Shown: positions 1 through 9,693, counted from the stretch's first letter. The stretch is 64,000 bases of DNA from Moorena sp. SIOASIH (GCF_010671925.1 NZ_JAAHIH010000003.1:1116001-1180000), one strand, 5' to 3'. Translations and numbers: made by a program. Notes: generated from the letters alone by a model not told the origin.

Positions 1-93
1 ATGGCACGATAGACTTCCCCGGAGTTGCCAGTAACTTCGGATCGGGTAACTTCCGATCAGCACAGAATAATTGAGAAAAACATTATCACGAAA

Positions 94-147
94 GCAATGC
101 AGCGCCTTAATGAGAGGGTTTCCCCCACTCGCGCTTTGCATCAAGAC
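94..147. repeat. Palindromic GATGCAG...CTGCATC repeat, diverged copy
   Basis: Imperfect palindrome built on ATGCAGCGC and GCGCTTTGCATCAAGAC around a GGGTTTCCCCC centre. It belongs to the same family as copies at 23336, 51983 and 54302 in this window. The copies share the centre and the trailing CATCAAGAC. It lies in non-coding sequence here. Confidence 0.7.
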
Positions 148-175
148 AATACATTGACAAGAAGCCTAATCAAGA

Positions 176-257
176 CAACCTTCAACCTTCAACCTTCAAC
201 CTTCAACCTTCAACCTTCAACCTTCAACCTTCAACCTTCAACCTGCCAACCTTCAAC
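176..257. repeat. Heptanucleotide tandem array (CAACCTT)n
   Basis: About ten units of CAACCTT with a few diverged units at the right end. The array is open in one frame, giving a Phe-Asn-Leu-Gln-Pro-Ser-Thr periodic peptide. I do not regard that as a gene because it is only the translated repeat. Confidence 0.85.
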
Positions 258-318
258 AAAGACAAACTCTTGTTAAGAAATATTGATGCTTATTGCAGTA
301 TATATTAATACAGGTAAA

Positions 319-410
319 CAGAGCTTACGCAATTCAGCCATCGACACACTACCTGTAGGGGTTAAAGGGTAACTGTTAACACTACCTGTAGAGTTCTTGC
401 GTAAGCTCTG
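319..410. mobile_element. Miniature inverted-repeat element, 92 bp
   Basis: The ends are a perfect 14-bp inverted repeat, CAGAGCTTACGCAA and TTGCGTAAGCTCTG. ACTACCTGTAG occurs twice inside. No coding capacity and no clear target duplication. The ends resemble the GGACTTACG ends of the element at 38209. Confidence 0.65.
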
Positions 411-786
411 CATCAGCTGTTTCGGTGCTCAATACTGATTATAGGACTTATTGAAAAACTTTTCCCTCGGCAATATTACTGAAGTTGGTTACGCTAATTA
501 GCTCAAGTCATCTGTCTCAAGTTAGGTTTAGCTCCTAAATTCGCTTCCTCGCTTAAGTTCTGGTATTTCTTTTTCAAGAAATATTGACAAGATTGGTTCA
601 ATCAGACTATGGTAGATATCTTTATAGACAAAGATATCCACAGGGAACTTAGGCTCGCACTGTACGACTCCCGCTGTGCTACTTGCTCTGTGCGACGCTC
701 ACTAGCTAGTAATCAACTAGTACCCTGGCGCTTGTAATTGTACTTTTGTAGATGCTGTAGATGCTAAGGAATTACATTGGTGGTAT
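411..786. other. Non-coding stretch, no gene seen
   Basis: AT-rich sequence downstream of the converging GTPase gene. All frames are broken by stops. I see no RNA gene or clear repeat. Confidence 0.5.
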
Positions 787-1653
787 TTACGGTAGTACTC
801 CTGGTGGTACTTCCAATGCAATTGCTCCGAGTAAACCCTTACGAAAATCCCCCAATAGTTGCCGTGCTGTACGTTCGATGTTTCCCTGATAGCGATAGTC
901 GGCTAGAGCATGTAAGTAATCTTCAGCGGTCAATGGGTTTGGGTCTAGTTGGTACCGCTTTTCTAAAGAAGACTTTAATAAAAGAGTGTACTCCTTCATA
1001 TTATCTAAATCTTTCAGGAATGCAACCAGTGCTGTTGCTACCCGTTGGTTGTCGTAAGATGCTTCACCGATGTCATCACAGATAGCTAACTTGAGCGCCT
1101 GCTGCTGATTGTTTAACTTGGCAGGAATAACACCAGGAGCATCAAGTAGTTCGAGTTGCTCAGAAATACGTATCCAACGCAATTGGCGTGTCACACCGGG
1201 ACGACGAGCACTCTCAACCACACGACGTCCCAAAAGTCGATTAATTAAAGCCGATTTACCAACATTGGGAAATCCAATTACCACAGCTCTGACCGGACGA
1301 GGTCGCATTCCCCGTGAGCGCCTACGTCGATTGATTTCCTCCCCAGCTGTCTGGGCTGCTTTAGCCACAACTCGGATTCCCTTACCCTGTTGAGCATTAG
1401 TGAAATAGGGGATATCCCCTTGCTGTTGAAACCACGATTCCCAAAGTTGGCGCATCCTTGGGTCAATCATATCCACCCGGTTGATCACTAACACCCGAGT
1501 TTTATTGCCCACCCACTGGTCGGTTTGAGGATGATGAGTAGAGAGGGGAATCCGAGCATCCCGCACCTCTAATACCACATCCACTCGCTTCAACTGTTCT
1601 TTGAGTTCTCGCTCGGCTTTAGCAATGTGTCCGGGATACCACTGGATTGTCAT
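787..1653 (-). CDS. ylqF: Ribosome biogenesis GTPase YlqF/RbgA type
   Basis: 288 aa circularly permuted GTPase of the YlqF/RbgA family, which assists late assembly of the large ribosomal subunit. The order of GTP-binding motifs shows the permutation. G4-like NRVD is near residue 58, the G1 P-loop GFPNVGKS near 127, and G3 DAPG near 171. The start MTIQWYPGHIAKA is the typical family N-terminus, so the first ATG is accepted. The C-terminal helical region ends near the expected family length. It is a single gene, with no operon partner seen; UspA follows upstream on the same strand after a repeat-filled gap. Confidence 0.93.
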   Translation of the reverse strand: MTIQWYPGHIAKAERELKEQLKRVDVVLEVRDARIPLSTHHPQTDQWVGNKTRVLVINRVDMIDPRMRQLWESWFQQQGDIPYFTNAQQGKGIRVVAKAAQTAGEEINRRRRSRGMRPRPVRAVVIGFPNVGKSALINRLLGRRVVESARRPGVTRQLRWIRISEQLELLDAPGVIPAKLNNQQQALKLAICDDIGEASYDNQRVATALVAFLKDLDNMKEYTLLLKSSLEKRYQLDPNPLTAEDYLHALADYRYQGNIERTARQLLGDFRKGLLGAIALEVPPGVLP

Positions 1654-1725
1654 GAGTCATTAGCCCTTAGTCACTCGCCATTAGTCATTAGCCCTTAGTC
1701 ATTAGTCATTGGTCATTGGTTAATT
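1654..1725. repeat. Short tandem repeats of TCATTAG/CCCTTAG type
   Basis: Degenerate heptamer-like repeats (TAGTCAT, TAGCCCT) fill the gap just upstream of the ylqF start. The same motif family recurs near 58805 and 62368. Confidence 0.7.
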
Positions 1726-1794
1726 GAAAATCGACCATTGGCAATTGACAATTAGCAAGCAAGCAATTTTATTGGACCAATGACTAATCACAAA

Positions 1795-2211
1795 TTATGG
1801 GACAATCAAAACTGGGCAAGGGGACAAATTAATCACTCGATCGGCCACGCTATTAGGTATACCTTCCTCTGTCAAGCCTAGCCCCCGAGAGCCCATGACA
1901 ATTAAATTTGCCTCAATTTCGTCAGCCACATCGCAGATCACGAAGGCAGGCTTTCCTTCCCGCTCCAGGGTTTTGGCTTCAATGCCTTGCTGAGCAAATA
2001 GTGCTTTGGCACCGTTAAGCAGTTCTGTTACTACTTCAGGGGATGTCATTGCCTGGGGAGCAGCAGCTGTAGCCTGGCCAGGGTCAGGTTTTTCAACCAC
2101 TGACAGCAGATATAGATTGCTGCCGTACTTTTGCACTATGTTCCCAACAACCTCAGCAACTTCACGGCTTTCTCGACTTGAGTCAATCGGAAATACAACG
2201 GTATTGAACAT
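1795..2211 (-). CDS. Universal stress protein, UspA family
   Basis: 138 aa single-domain Usp. The N-terminal strand is MFNTVVFPIDSS. The C-terminal GSRGLGLTEEGIPNSVADRV matches the G-x2-G-x9-G-(S/T) ATP-binding signature, with a Gly-rich turn followed by NSVADRV and SPCPVLIVP. Length fits the family (about 140 aa). Such proteins act in the cytoplasm in stress tolerance, many binding ATP; the exact role is unknown. It is divergent from pgk across a roughly 190-bp gap that should hold both promoters. Confidence 0.92.
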   Translation of the reverse strand: MFNTVVFPIDSSRESREVAEVVGNIVQKYGSNLYLLSVVEKPDPGQATAAAPQAMTSPEVVTELLNGAKALFAQQGIEAKTLEREGKPAFVICDVADEIEANLIVMGSRGLGLTEEGIPNSVADRVINLSPCPVLIVP

Positions 2212-2403
2212 ATCACAGATTTCCTCCAGGATCCGGACTCCGGTAAAATGTGAACGGTCTTAACAAAAGAATACCTTTTGTCCTGGTCATTCAGCTGGTG
2301 ATTTACCAGTGAATGTACAGCGACTCTCTGACGTCAAATCATCCGGCAAGACGGCTGATAGTCAGGGATTAGCAGGCAATAGCAATTAGGAGATTAATCT
2401 ACT

Positions 2404-3609
2404 GTGTCCAAGAAAACTGTAGCAAATTTAAGTGAATCAGATTTAGCCGGAAAAACGGTATTGGTAAGAGCAGACCTGAATGTGCCCCTGGATGACAATG
2501 GCACCATCACCGATGATACTCGCATTCGTGCTGCTTTACCCACTGTTCAAGATTTACTTAAGAAAGGGGCAAAGGTAATCCTGTGTAGCCACTTGGGACG
2601 ACCCAAGGGACAAGTCAAGGAAAGCTTGCGTCTAACCCCCGTTGCTGAGCGTCTTTCGGAACTGCTGGGTCAACCGGTGACCATGTGTAAAGACTGTGTT
2701 GGGGACGAGGTCGCTGCCCAAGTTGGTGCTTTGGAAAATGGTCAGGTGGCTTTACTGGAAAATCTCCGCTTCCACGCTGGAGAGGAAAAGAATGACCCAG
2801 AATTCACCAAACAGTTGGCATCCCTTGCTGATTTGTATGTCAATGATGCTTTTGGAACAGCGCACCGGGCTCATGCCTCTACTGAGGGAGTCACCCATTA
2901 CCTGAGTCCTTCTGTAGCTGGGTACTTGATTGAGAAGGAACTGCAGTATTTACAAAATGCTGTAGAAAATCCCGAAAAGCCTCTAGCTGCAATTATTGGC
3001 GGCTCTAAGGTTTCCAGTAAGATTGGGGTGATTGATACTCTACTGGAGAAGGTGGATAAACTGCTAATTGGCGGTGGAATGATTTTTACCTTCTACAAGG
3101 CCCGTGGTATGAGTGTGGGTAAGTCCCTGGTGGAAGACGATAAGCTCGATTTGGCGAAATCTTTAGAAGCTAAGGCCAAAGAGCGTGGTGTAGAATTGCT
3201 GTTGCCTACTGATGTGGTCATCGCAGATAATTTTGCTCCTGATGCTAATTCCCAGACTGTCAGTATTGAAGCTATTCCCGATGGCTGGATGGGTTTGGAT
3301 ATTGGTCCAGATTCTGTGAAGGTGTTTCAGGACGCTTTGGCAGATTGCAAAACTGTGATCTGGAATGGTCCGATGGGAGTGTTTGAGTTTGATCAGTTCG
3401 CCAAGGGGACAGAAGCGATCGCAAACTCTATGGCTGAGCTGACCAAGACAGGTGCATCTACCATCATTGGTGGTGGTGACTCAGTAGCTGCCGTGGAAAA
3501 AGTTGGTGTTGCTGACCAAATGAGCCACATTTCCACCGGTGGTGGTGCCAGCCTTGAGTTACTCGAAGGTAAGGTTCTACCTGGAATTGCTGCTTTAAAT
3601 GATGCCTAA
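2404..3609 (+). CDS. pgk: Phosphoglycerate kinase
   Basis: 401 aa, full length for bacterial PGK. It interconverts 1,3-bisphosphoglycerate + ADP and 3-phosphoglycerate + ATP in glycolysis and the Calvin cycle. Seen: the substrate motif [11 protein letters not shown] near residue 20, [10 protein letters not shown] near 60, [13 protein letters not shown] near 195 and the nucleotide-site [11 protein letters not shown] near 355. The start codon is GTG (translated MSKKTVANL), matching the usual PGK N-terminus. A strong terminator hairpin follows. Confidence 0.98.
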   Translation: MSKKTVANLSESDLAGKTVLVRADLNVPLDDNGTITDDTRIRAALPTVQDLLKKGAKVILCSHLGRPKGQVKESLRLTPVAERLSELLGQPVTMCKDCVGDEVAAQVGALENGQVALLENLRFHAGEEKNDPEFTKQLASLADLYVNDAFGTAHRAHASTEGVTHYLSPSVAGYLIEKELQYLQNAVENPEKPLAAIIGGSKVSSKIGVIDTLLEKVDKLLIGGGMIFTFYKARGMSVGKSLVEDDKLDLAKSLEAKAKERGVELLLPTDVVIADNFAPDANSQTVSIEAIPDGWMGLDIGPDSVKVFQDALADCKTVIWNGPMGVFEFDQFAKGTEAIANSMAELTKTGASTIIGGGDSVAAVEKVGVADQMSHISTGGGASLELLEGKVLPGIAALNDA

Positions 3610-3651
3610 CTATAGTTTGTTTTTTAAACCATAGTTTGAAATCATTGTTTT

Positions 3652-3684
3652 AAATAAGGAGATAGCATTGCTGTCTCCTTATTT
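3652..3684 (+). terminator. Hairpin terminator downstream of pgk
   Basis: AAATAAGGAGA and TCTCCTTATTT form a near-perfect stem with a short loop, 42 bp after the pgk stop. The A- and T-rich arms suit a Rho-independent terminator. Confidence 0.7.
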
Positions 3685-3839
3685 ACCATTGTCTTGATGG
3701 TAAAATTTTTGGTTTCCGATCAATCAGCCTTTGTTTTGATGATATATTTGGAAATGCTAGATTGGGACTAAGGGCGAAAAAGTCATAAAAAACAGAGCAT
3801 CGCAAAAACGTTACCATCAGTAATTTTTTCGTAAACGTC

Positions 3840-3978
3840 GGGTGCATCTCATATTTGTAAAAAAGTGGCGTAGGGTGCGTTAGGGACGGGCTCGCCAAGA
3901 CGCAAGCCATAGCAAGTGTTGGGACAGTCCGTCCCGTAACGCACCACCGCGTCAAATAGCATGCATTGAGATGCACCC
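3840..3978. mobile_element. 139-bp MITE with 12-bp TIRs and 8-bp target duplication
   Basis: The ends are GGGTGCATCTCA and TGAGATGCACCC, a perfect 12-bp inverted repeat. Both flanks carry TAAACGTC (3832-3839 and 3979-3986), a perfect 8-bp direct repeat. A second inverted pair (GGTGCGTTA / TAACGCACC) lies inside. There is no plausible gene; the 101-codon open frame across it is a chance reading. Confidence 0.85.
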
Positions 3979-4004
3979 TAAACGTCATCCAGCATTATCT
4001 CTAC

Positions 4005-4067
4005 AACCTGCAACCTGCAACCTGCAACCTGTAACCTTCAACCTTAAACCTTAAACCTTAAACCTTA
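4005..4067. repeat. Heptamer tandem array (CAACCTG / AACCTTA)n
   Basis: Units of seven bases drift from CAACCTG to AACCTTC to AACCTTA. The array ends just beyond the stop of the converging membrane-protein gene. Confidence 0.85.
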
Positions 4068-4070
4068 AAC

Positions 4071-7000
4071 CTATTCCCAACCTTGCAATTGATTCATCCA
4101 AGCTGTAATCTGATCACGGCGAGTTTCAAAGGTAGCGGCAATCCTGATAAACCCAATTCCCACAAACAGCGCTACCACCCATTTAGAAAATGGATAATCA
4201 ACGCTAAAAATCAGTAGTTGGTAGATCGCATTAATTAAAAATGTTCCAGTCCCGACATAAAGAAATGCTCTTACTTTCATCGCCAATCCAGCAAAAATTA
4301 GCACTACACTAATTCCTCCAGTTAATAATCCAAGCCATTGATGAGTCCAAAACGAAACTAAACAAATAATACTAGTCCCGACTAACCGGAGATTGTGGCG
4401 CATTTGTTTTTGGGGGGGTTGGCTTAGATAGGGATCGACTTGGGCAATATAGAGTAAGGATAAACTCAGGGGTAGAACATACCAAAGAGCAGCAGTTAAG
4501 TGTAGTTGTTCAAACCAGCGGAGCAACATCCAGTCAATTACTACTACACTGATAAAGGTAAACCGAATTTGCTGATTAAAAATAGCGAGAATAATATAGA
4601 AAGCTGCGATAATCAGCAAACTAGCTAAATTACCGCTATAGGGATTTTCGCCAATAGCAATCAGGGGGATTAAGAAAGCAGCGATTTGCCAAGGACGTTT
4701 CGACCAACCCCAATCTTCCCAAGGTAGGAAATACAGAAAGTAAGCGACTAAGGATGCGATCGCACCTTTCCAAGGCACTAATGGTCCCGATAACAAACGC
4801 GCCACAGGGGTATTGATCCAATACAGCCGCATCCCCCATGCTTCAGCAAAACCTAAATAAACCCAGATTTCTCCAAACAGGCGATTGGACCGATTTCGTC
4901 CTTGAGAAATAGCATAGATAACTAAAAACGCGCCAGTACTAAATCCCAGCATCATAGCGGATTCAATGGGCTCAGTTGTTGCTGCTATCAACAAACAACT
5001 ACTCCATACCCAATGGAGATGGGAAATAACCTTTAGTTCTTTGGGGGTAAAATGTAGATATCCTTTCAGCCAAGGAGAAAATACCCGATAGGCGTACATA
5101 ATACTAGTGCCAAGCACTGCCATTATAATCAATCCATCCCCTTTTGCTCCTCCTCCTAATTGGGATAATTGATAAAATAACAGTTGATAGGCAGAAACCG
5201 ATACCCCAAATAGAGCAAGGTAAATTAGAGGTTTAAATTCTGCACGGCGACGCCCTACCCCAATGGCAATTGTTGCTAGGGCAAAAGATGATAAACCTGT
5301 CCAATTGGTAAAGGTTCCCCAACGCAAGAGCGCTCCTAAGCTACCGTATAGCAGGGGAATAATATGCCAGCTACTAGGTATTTTGTCGAGATTAGATCGG
5401 CGTCGCCACCAATCTCCTAAAAATTGAGCAATTAGTCCTAATACTGTATTGGCAACGGCTAAATTGATCAGTGGATGGTCTAATAAGCCCAGCGCTTCTG
5501 TAGTTAAGAGTTCCACACTCCAACCAATCCCATAAATAGCCCAGTTGGATGGATAAGGAAAACTGCGATACGCGATCGCTCCTAAGGTCACTGCATTTAC
5601 AATGAGCATAAACCATGTTGGTGACCCAAACCCAATGTAGACTATCAGAGAATAACAAGTCAGCAGAATTAGCTGAAAAATAAACAGTGTGATTGCCCAC
5701 CCATCCATTGCTTGTGCATAGAGTTTTGGGAGGGTTGAAGGTTGGAGGGTTGAAGGTTGAAGGTTAGTCGGTTGAAGGTTAGTCGGTTGAAGGTTAGATG
5801 GTTGAAGGTTAGATGGTTGTTCGCCTTTGGCGTTCCCGAAGGGTAGGTTAGTCGGTTGAAGGTTAGTTTGTTGTTCGCCTTTGGCGTTCCCGAAGGGTAG
5901 GTTGGCTTGTTGAAGGTTAGTTTGTTGTTCGCCTTTGGCGTTCCCGAAGGGTAGGTTGGCTTGTTGATTTGAAGTTTTAAATTGTGATTGGTTATCCTGT
6001 ATCTTGCTAACACGAAGTAACCAGCTTCGCCATAACCATAAGGTTAAAATAGCGATCGCTCCAACAACAAACCAATCTTGTCCGGAAGGTTGGGGAAAGC
6101 CAAGGATGCCATCCCAAAGCAGGAATCCTACTAAGCTGATGCTGCATCCTACGGTAATTGCTGCTGATGTTAATTGCTTTAAATAGCGGGTGTTAATCAA
6201 CATCAGTCCTGTAGCGGACGCTAAACTGATTAACCGCATTCCTGGTATTCCTAGGATCAGGAATTGGGATAGGATTACAGCAACTACACTCAACCGGATC
6301 ACAAACTTGTCTTGAGGGGGTTGCCAACTGCGATAACCACGTGCTAATCCAGTCAGAGATAATGGAGTGATTAGCCACAACAGACCCCATGCTCTCAGGT
6401 AACTATCTGGGTTAAAGTCATAGACAGTATAGTTGACACACAATAATAGATAACTCAGACCAGCTAAACTTAAACCCAAGTGCCAAGCACTTTCTCGCCA
6501 GATCCGGACATAGTCAGAAGTAGCGGGAATCTTTAAACTCAAGCTCCATTCTGCTACCATCAGGGCTAATAAAATTGCTGAGAAGCCGCCTAGATGTAGG
6601 TTGGGAAAGAGATAGTTAATGGCACTGATAACGGTTGCGATCGCACTACTGTGGGTTAGGTAGACCCTTAAGCGCAGATGATGCTTAATCCCTAAGCTAC
6701 ACTGTCGCTGAGTCACAATCCCTAAAGTGATAGCAGAATTAATACCATTAATCGTGAGCAACAGAGGATTGGAAAAACACAGAGTAGTCAGATTAACTCC
6801 TATTCCTAGTGCAATGACTTCTGCAAATTCTGCCAGATCATGTTTTTTGCGCTGATATAACCAATCTGCTAATCCAACAATTAAAACCAGATAGGGAAAC
6901 AGTACTAAACTCAACAATACATAGGGAGTTTCTTGGGAATGGGTTAACCTAGTTGCTGTTTCCAGTAGCCAGGTTTGTATTAATGGCGGAATCAATCGCC

Positions 7001-8330
7001 ATGAAAGCCAAACCATCTGTAAGCCAATGGCTAACATGGCGGCTAAATCGGAACGTCGCCAAAATTTTAGTAAACGATTGACAAAGAACCACACCCCTAG
7101 CCCACTGACAATCATGGCTTGCCAAGGAAACTCAGCTGCTACACAAACTAGCCAACCCAGCACCAGCAAGCTACCCCCTAACCAAATCATAGGGAGACGG
7201 GGAGACGGGGAGACCGGAAGAGATGGTGCCTGAGGCTTTTGGTATAGCCAGTAGAGAAACCAACCACACATCCCGATAGCTAACCCCAGTTGTTCAATAT
7301 CGACACCTATGACAAAAATTGCTCTAAATAGCAGGATGCCGATGCCATAAACTAAGATGCGGAAGCCAGCAACATCAAAAATAAACGCTGAATTTTGCTT
7401 TCTCGATTCTATATATAAGGTAGCGATGGTGCTACCGATGCCCAAATAAACTGCTCCTATGGGAAATCCAGGGATACCCCAACCCCAGTTTAAGTAACTC
7501 AGACCTAAATAATTAATAATGGGTAAGGGGGATGATTGTTGTTGTCGTAATCGGAAAAATGCGTTCCCGTAGCCGCGACCTAAGAGTATCGAACTTAGTA
7601 CTATCGCACTTAGTACCACTGTCGCCACGGCTACCACTAGCCAATTTAAGGGATGACGCCACAAGCCAAAGCCATCCATTGCCCAAAAATTGACTGGGAT
7701 GAGCAACACAGTGACAACTCGCAAGGTCTGGGCTGTTAGCGGTAAATTCCCTTGTTTCGTTGTCCAAGCACTAATCCCCCAAAAGCTCAATGTATAGGCA
7801 AGTAATACTCCATACTGTCCAGCAGCTGGGAAATTCTCCCATTGACTAGCAGCCAGTACCCCAGAGGATACCACCACCATAAACATACCCAGAAACAGCA
7901 ACCAGCGGACACTGAATTCTGCTTGAAGGGATTGCCACATTTGAGCAATCCAGTTGGGTTTCTTAGGTAGTGGTGTCTCCGGTGCAAAGTCATTACTAGC
8001 TAAGGGTGAGACTAGTTGAGGTGCTGGTTTCGCGACTGGTAGAGCAGAAACCTTTGGATTTACACTAGGTTCTGGTAAGGCACAGGTGAGATGTTCTCGA
8101 CACAACCGTTTTACAAAGGTTTCCTGGAGCAAACCCAAACGTAACCAAGCATCTAATCCCTCTAAAAGAGCCGGATGGGATGCTTTAGTTTTAAATATGA
8201 TATCGATGCTAGTCTCAGAGAGTAAACCTAGCTCTTGCCATAGGGCTAAAGCTTCCAACAGTTTAGACTGGGAAGTATTGGTTTTGAGGGCAATAGTGAT
8301 AGAACCCTCCCGTGGCGATGACATAGGCAA
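4071..8330 (-). CDS. Giant polytopic membrane protein, function unknown
   Basis: 1419 aa. The first ~115 residues are soluble and hold two similar helical motifs (LLEALALWQELGLL and LLEGLDAWLRLGLL), reminiscent of the N-terminus of DUF2157-type proteins. A Pro-rich linker follows, and from about residue 140 dozens of hydrophobic helices run to the end. No catalytic motif recognised. A soluble low-complexity insert near residues 790-870 is encoded by dispersed repeats (separate entry). It reads ANLPFGNAKGEQ three times and then Asn-Leu-Gln-Pro repeats. The frame remains open through it, so it is probably a surface loop. An integral membrane protein is certain from hydropathy; transport or polymer handling would be guesswork. 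Confidence 0.8.
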   Translation of the reverse strand: MPMSSPREGSITIALKTNTSQSKLLEALALWQELGLLSETSIDIIFKTKASHPALLEGLDAWLRLGLLQETFVKRLCREHLTCALPEPSVNPKVSALPVAKPAPQLVSPLASNDFAPETPLPKKPNWIAQMWQSLQAEFSVRWLLFLGMFMVVVSSGVLAASQWENFPAAGQYGVLLAYTLSFWGISAWTTKQGNLPLTAQTLRVVTVLLIPVNFWAMDGFGLWRHPLNWLVVAVATVVLSAIVLSSILLGRGYGNAFFRLRQQQSSPLPIINYLGLSYLNWGWGIPGFPIGAVYLGIGSTIATLYIESRKQNSAFIFDVAGFRILVYGIGILLFRAIFVIGVDIEQLGLAIGMCGWFLYWLYQKPQAPSLPVSPSPRLPMIWLGGSLLVLGWLVCVAAEFPWQAMIVSGLGVWFFVNRLLKFWRRSDLAAMLAIGLQMVWLSWRLIPPLIQTWLLETATRLTHSQETPYVLLSLVLFPYLVLIVGLADWLYQRKKHDLAEFAEVIALGIGVNLTTLCFSNPLLLTINGINSAITLGIVTQRQCSLGIKHHLRLRVYLTHSSAIATVISAINYLFPNLHLGGFSAILLALMVAEWSLSLKIPATSDYVRIWRESAWHLGLSLAGLSYLLLCVNYTVYDFNPDSYLRAWGLLWLITPLSLTGLARGYRSWQPPQDKFVIRLSVVAVILSQFLILGIPGMRLISLASATGLMLINTRYLKQLTSAAITVGCSISLVGFLLWDGILGFPQPSGQDWFVVGAIAILTLWLWRSWLLRVSKIQDNQSQFKTSNQQANLPFGNAKGEQQTNLQQANLPFGNAKGEQQTNLQPTNLPFGNAKGEQPSNLQPSNLQPTNLQPTNLQPSTLQPSTLPKLYAQAMDGWAITLFIFQLILLTCYSLIVYIGFGSPTWFMLIVNAVTLGAIAYRSFPYPSNWAIYGIGWSVELLTTEALGLLDHPLINLAVANTVLGLIAQFLGDWWRRRSNLDKIPSSWHIIPLLYGSLGALLRWGTFTNWTGLSSFALATIAIGVGRRRAEFKPLIYLALFGVSVSAYQLLFYQLSQLGGGAKGDGLIIMAVLGTSIMYAYRVFSPWLKGYLHFTPKELKVISHLHWVWSSCLLIAATTEPIESAMMLGFSTGAFLVIYAISQGRNRSNRLFGEIWVYLGFAEAWGMRLYWINTPVARLLSGPLVPWKGAIASLVAYFLYFLPWEDWGWSKRPWQIAAFLIPLIAIGENPYSGNLASLLIIAAFYIILAIFNQQIRFTFISVVVIDWMLLRWFEQLHLTAALWYVLPLSLSLLYIAQVDPYLSQPPQKQMRHNLRLVGTSIICLVSFWTHQWLGLLTGGISVVLIFAGLAMKVRAFLYVGTGTFLINAIYQLLIFSVDYPFSKWVVALFVGIGFIRIAATFETRRDQITAWMNQLQGWE
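5735..5965 (-). repeat. In-frame repeat cluster inside the membrane protein
   Basis: Three copies of a unit containing TTCGCCTTTGGCGTTCCCGA, with an internal GCCTTTGGC hairpin, are joined by GGTTGAAGGTTAG-type heptamers. All units keep the reading frame of the 1419-aa gene, encoding LPFGNAKGEQ repeats and NLQPT/S repeats. Heptamer arrays of the same kind occur in intergenic DNA at 176 and 4005. Confidence 0.85.
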
Positions 8331-8484
8331 TATTCCTATTTAGATAGGAATGCAAGGGGGGCTGATTTAGGATACAGGTAGTTACTATTGTCCACTAAAG
8401 AGCCGGAACCTTGCTAGATACCACATTCCACCCTGTCAACTGTCACAAGAGAAATTGATGCTCTTTGAACTCTTTATTTATTGA

Positions 8485-9693
8485 TTATAGGGATAAGCGA
8501 TCGCATCCCCTAACACCCGCATCTCCTAACACCACTTGATATGGGGTATTGTGCTGTAGTCCTGAACTAGTTTTACCGAGGACATAACGAATCGCTTGCG
8601 CAACGATTTCTTCGGGAACAGCTTCTAGATAGTATAAATTTGGCTGATGAAGCTCTCCGATTCGTTTAGCGAGAATCATGCAAATAATTCCTTTTTCTGT
8701 GGGAACATAACCCCGTTTGTTGTCATGGAGAACTCTATTCCATACAGCCAGAAAAATATCTTTATCGAGAATGGGCAGACGTGGATGGATTTTTTCTATG
8801 AGTTGATCGTGTTTTGCCCGGTCTTCATCACTCATAATGCCCATTTTATTAGCAACACATGATGCCGCTAACATCCCAATGGCAACTGCCTCTCCATGAC
8901 TGAGGCTATTATGGGGACAGGATAATTCAATAGCATGACCAATCGTATGCCCATACTCAAACACAATACCAGTGTTTTTTTCCCTAGCATCGTGCTTTAA
9001 AAGTCTATTTTTGGCATTAATCCCGGATATCACTAACTCTTCAAAGGCGGCGCTACTAAATTTGAGATCCTTGTGGCAATTGAGTTGATTGATCAGAACG
9101 TCATAGAATTCATCTCCAAAAAGAATGGCATTCTTGACCAATTCTCCCAACCCCGATTTAATATTTTTTTCATCAAGAGTGGTTAAAACCGAGGTATCAT
9201 GAATGACTGCTGTGGGTAAGTGAAATAGACCAACAGTATTCTTGTAACTCAGATAATTAATAGCTTGTTTCTGGCTCGTGACACTGTCATGTACTGCTAA
9301 AAACGTAGTCGGGAAGTGGATTAAGCGAATTCCCCGATACAAAAGTCCAGCTGCCAACCCAAAAATATTGCCAACTATTCCTCCTCCAAACGGAATTATA
9401 ATTGACTGTCTTGTACATCCCTTTTGAATGAATGTGCACAGAATGTAATCTAAATTTTCTAAGGTTTTATTGTTTTCTCCGGGAGGAATCACACAGGTTG
9501 AATAGGGTATACTATTCTGGTCTAATATATTTAGAAATCGAGCACCATGGTAGAACTTAGAGTGGTCATCGAAACCGATAAATAATTGGTCAAATTTGAA
9601 TTGTTTAATAATTGTCGCTAATTGAGCTAAACAATTGGTTCCAATGTAGAAAGGTACCAAGTCTTCGCCAAAATTGAAGCTGATATTTTTCAT
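8485..9693 (-). CDS. Sugar-phosphate cyclase, 2-deoxy-scyllo-inosose synthase-like
   Basis: 402 aa member of the dehydroquinate synthase superfamily. Several motifs fit the DOI-synthase (BtrC) branch better than AroB. The NAD loop is GGGIVGN, with Asn where DHQS has Asp. SQKQAIN replaces the DHQS GGKTGVN. The metal region reads FEYGHTIGHAIEL, followed by LSHGEAVAIGM and HDNKRGY. DOIS converts glucose-6-phosphate to 2-deoxy-scyllo-inosose, the first step to 2-deoxystreptamine. Metal ligands are likely the Glu of GELVKN and the two His in GHTIGHAIEL/LSHGE. The last ~28 residues look like read-through of intergenic sequence. No aminotransferase or glycosyltransferase neighbour is present, so the product is uncertain. 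It lacks EEVS/DDGS-type motifs. Confidence 0.75.
   Translation of the reverse strand: MKNISFNFGEDLVPFYIGTNCLAQLATIIKQFKFDQLFIGFDDHSKFYHGARFLNILDQNSIPYSTCVIPPGENNKTLENLDYILCTFIQKGCTRQSIIIPFGGGIVGNIFGLAAGLLYRGIRLIHFPTTFLAVHDSVTSQKQAINYLSYKNTVGLFHLPTAVIHDTSVLTTLDEKNIKSGLGELVKNAILFGDEFYDVLINQLNCHKDLKFSSAAFEELVISGINAKNRLLKHDAREKNTGIVFEYGHTIGHAIELSCPHNSLSHGEAVAIGMLAASCVANKMGIMSDEDRAKHDQLIEKIHPRLPILDKDIFLAVWNRVLHDNKRGYVPTEKGIICMILAKRIGELHQPNLYYLEAVPEEIVAQAIRYVLGKTSSGLQHNTPYQVVLGDAGVRGCDRLSL

Noticed and set aside
25-276. Open frame of 83 codons at the window start
   Set aside because: More than a third is translated heptamer repeat and the rest covers a palindromic repeat; no domain or RBS.
3683-3988. 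101-codon minus-strand open frame
   Set aside because: Runs through the 139-bp MITE and the pgk terminator; no protein-like features.
8485-9693. Annotation as 3-dehydroquinate synthase (aroB)
   Set aside because: NAD-loop and substrate-site motifs differ from AroB and match DOI-synthase sequences better.
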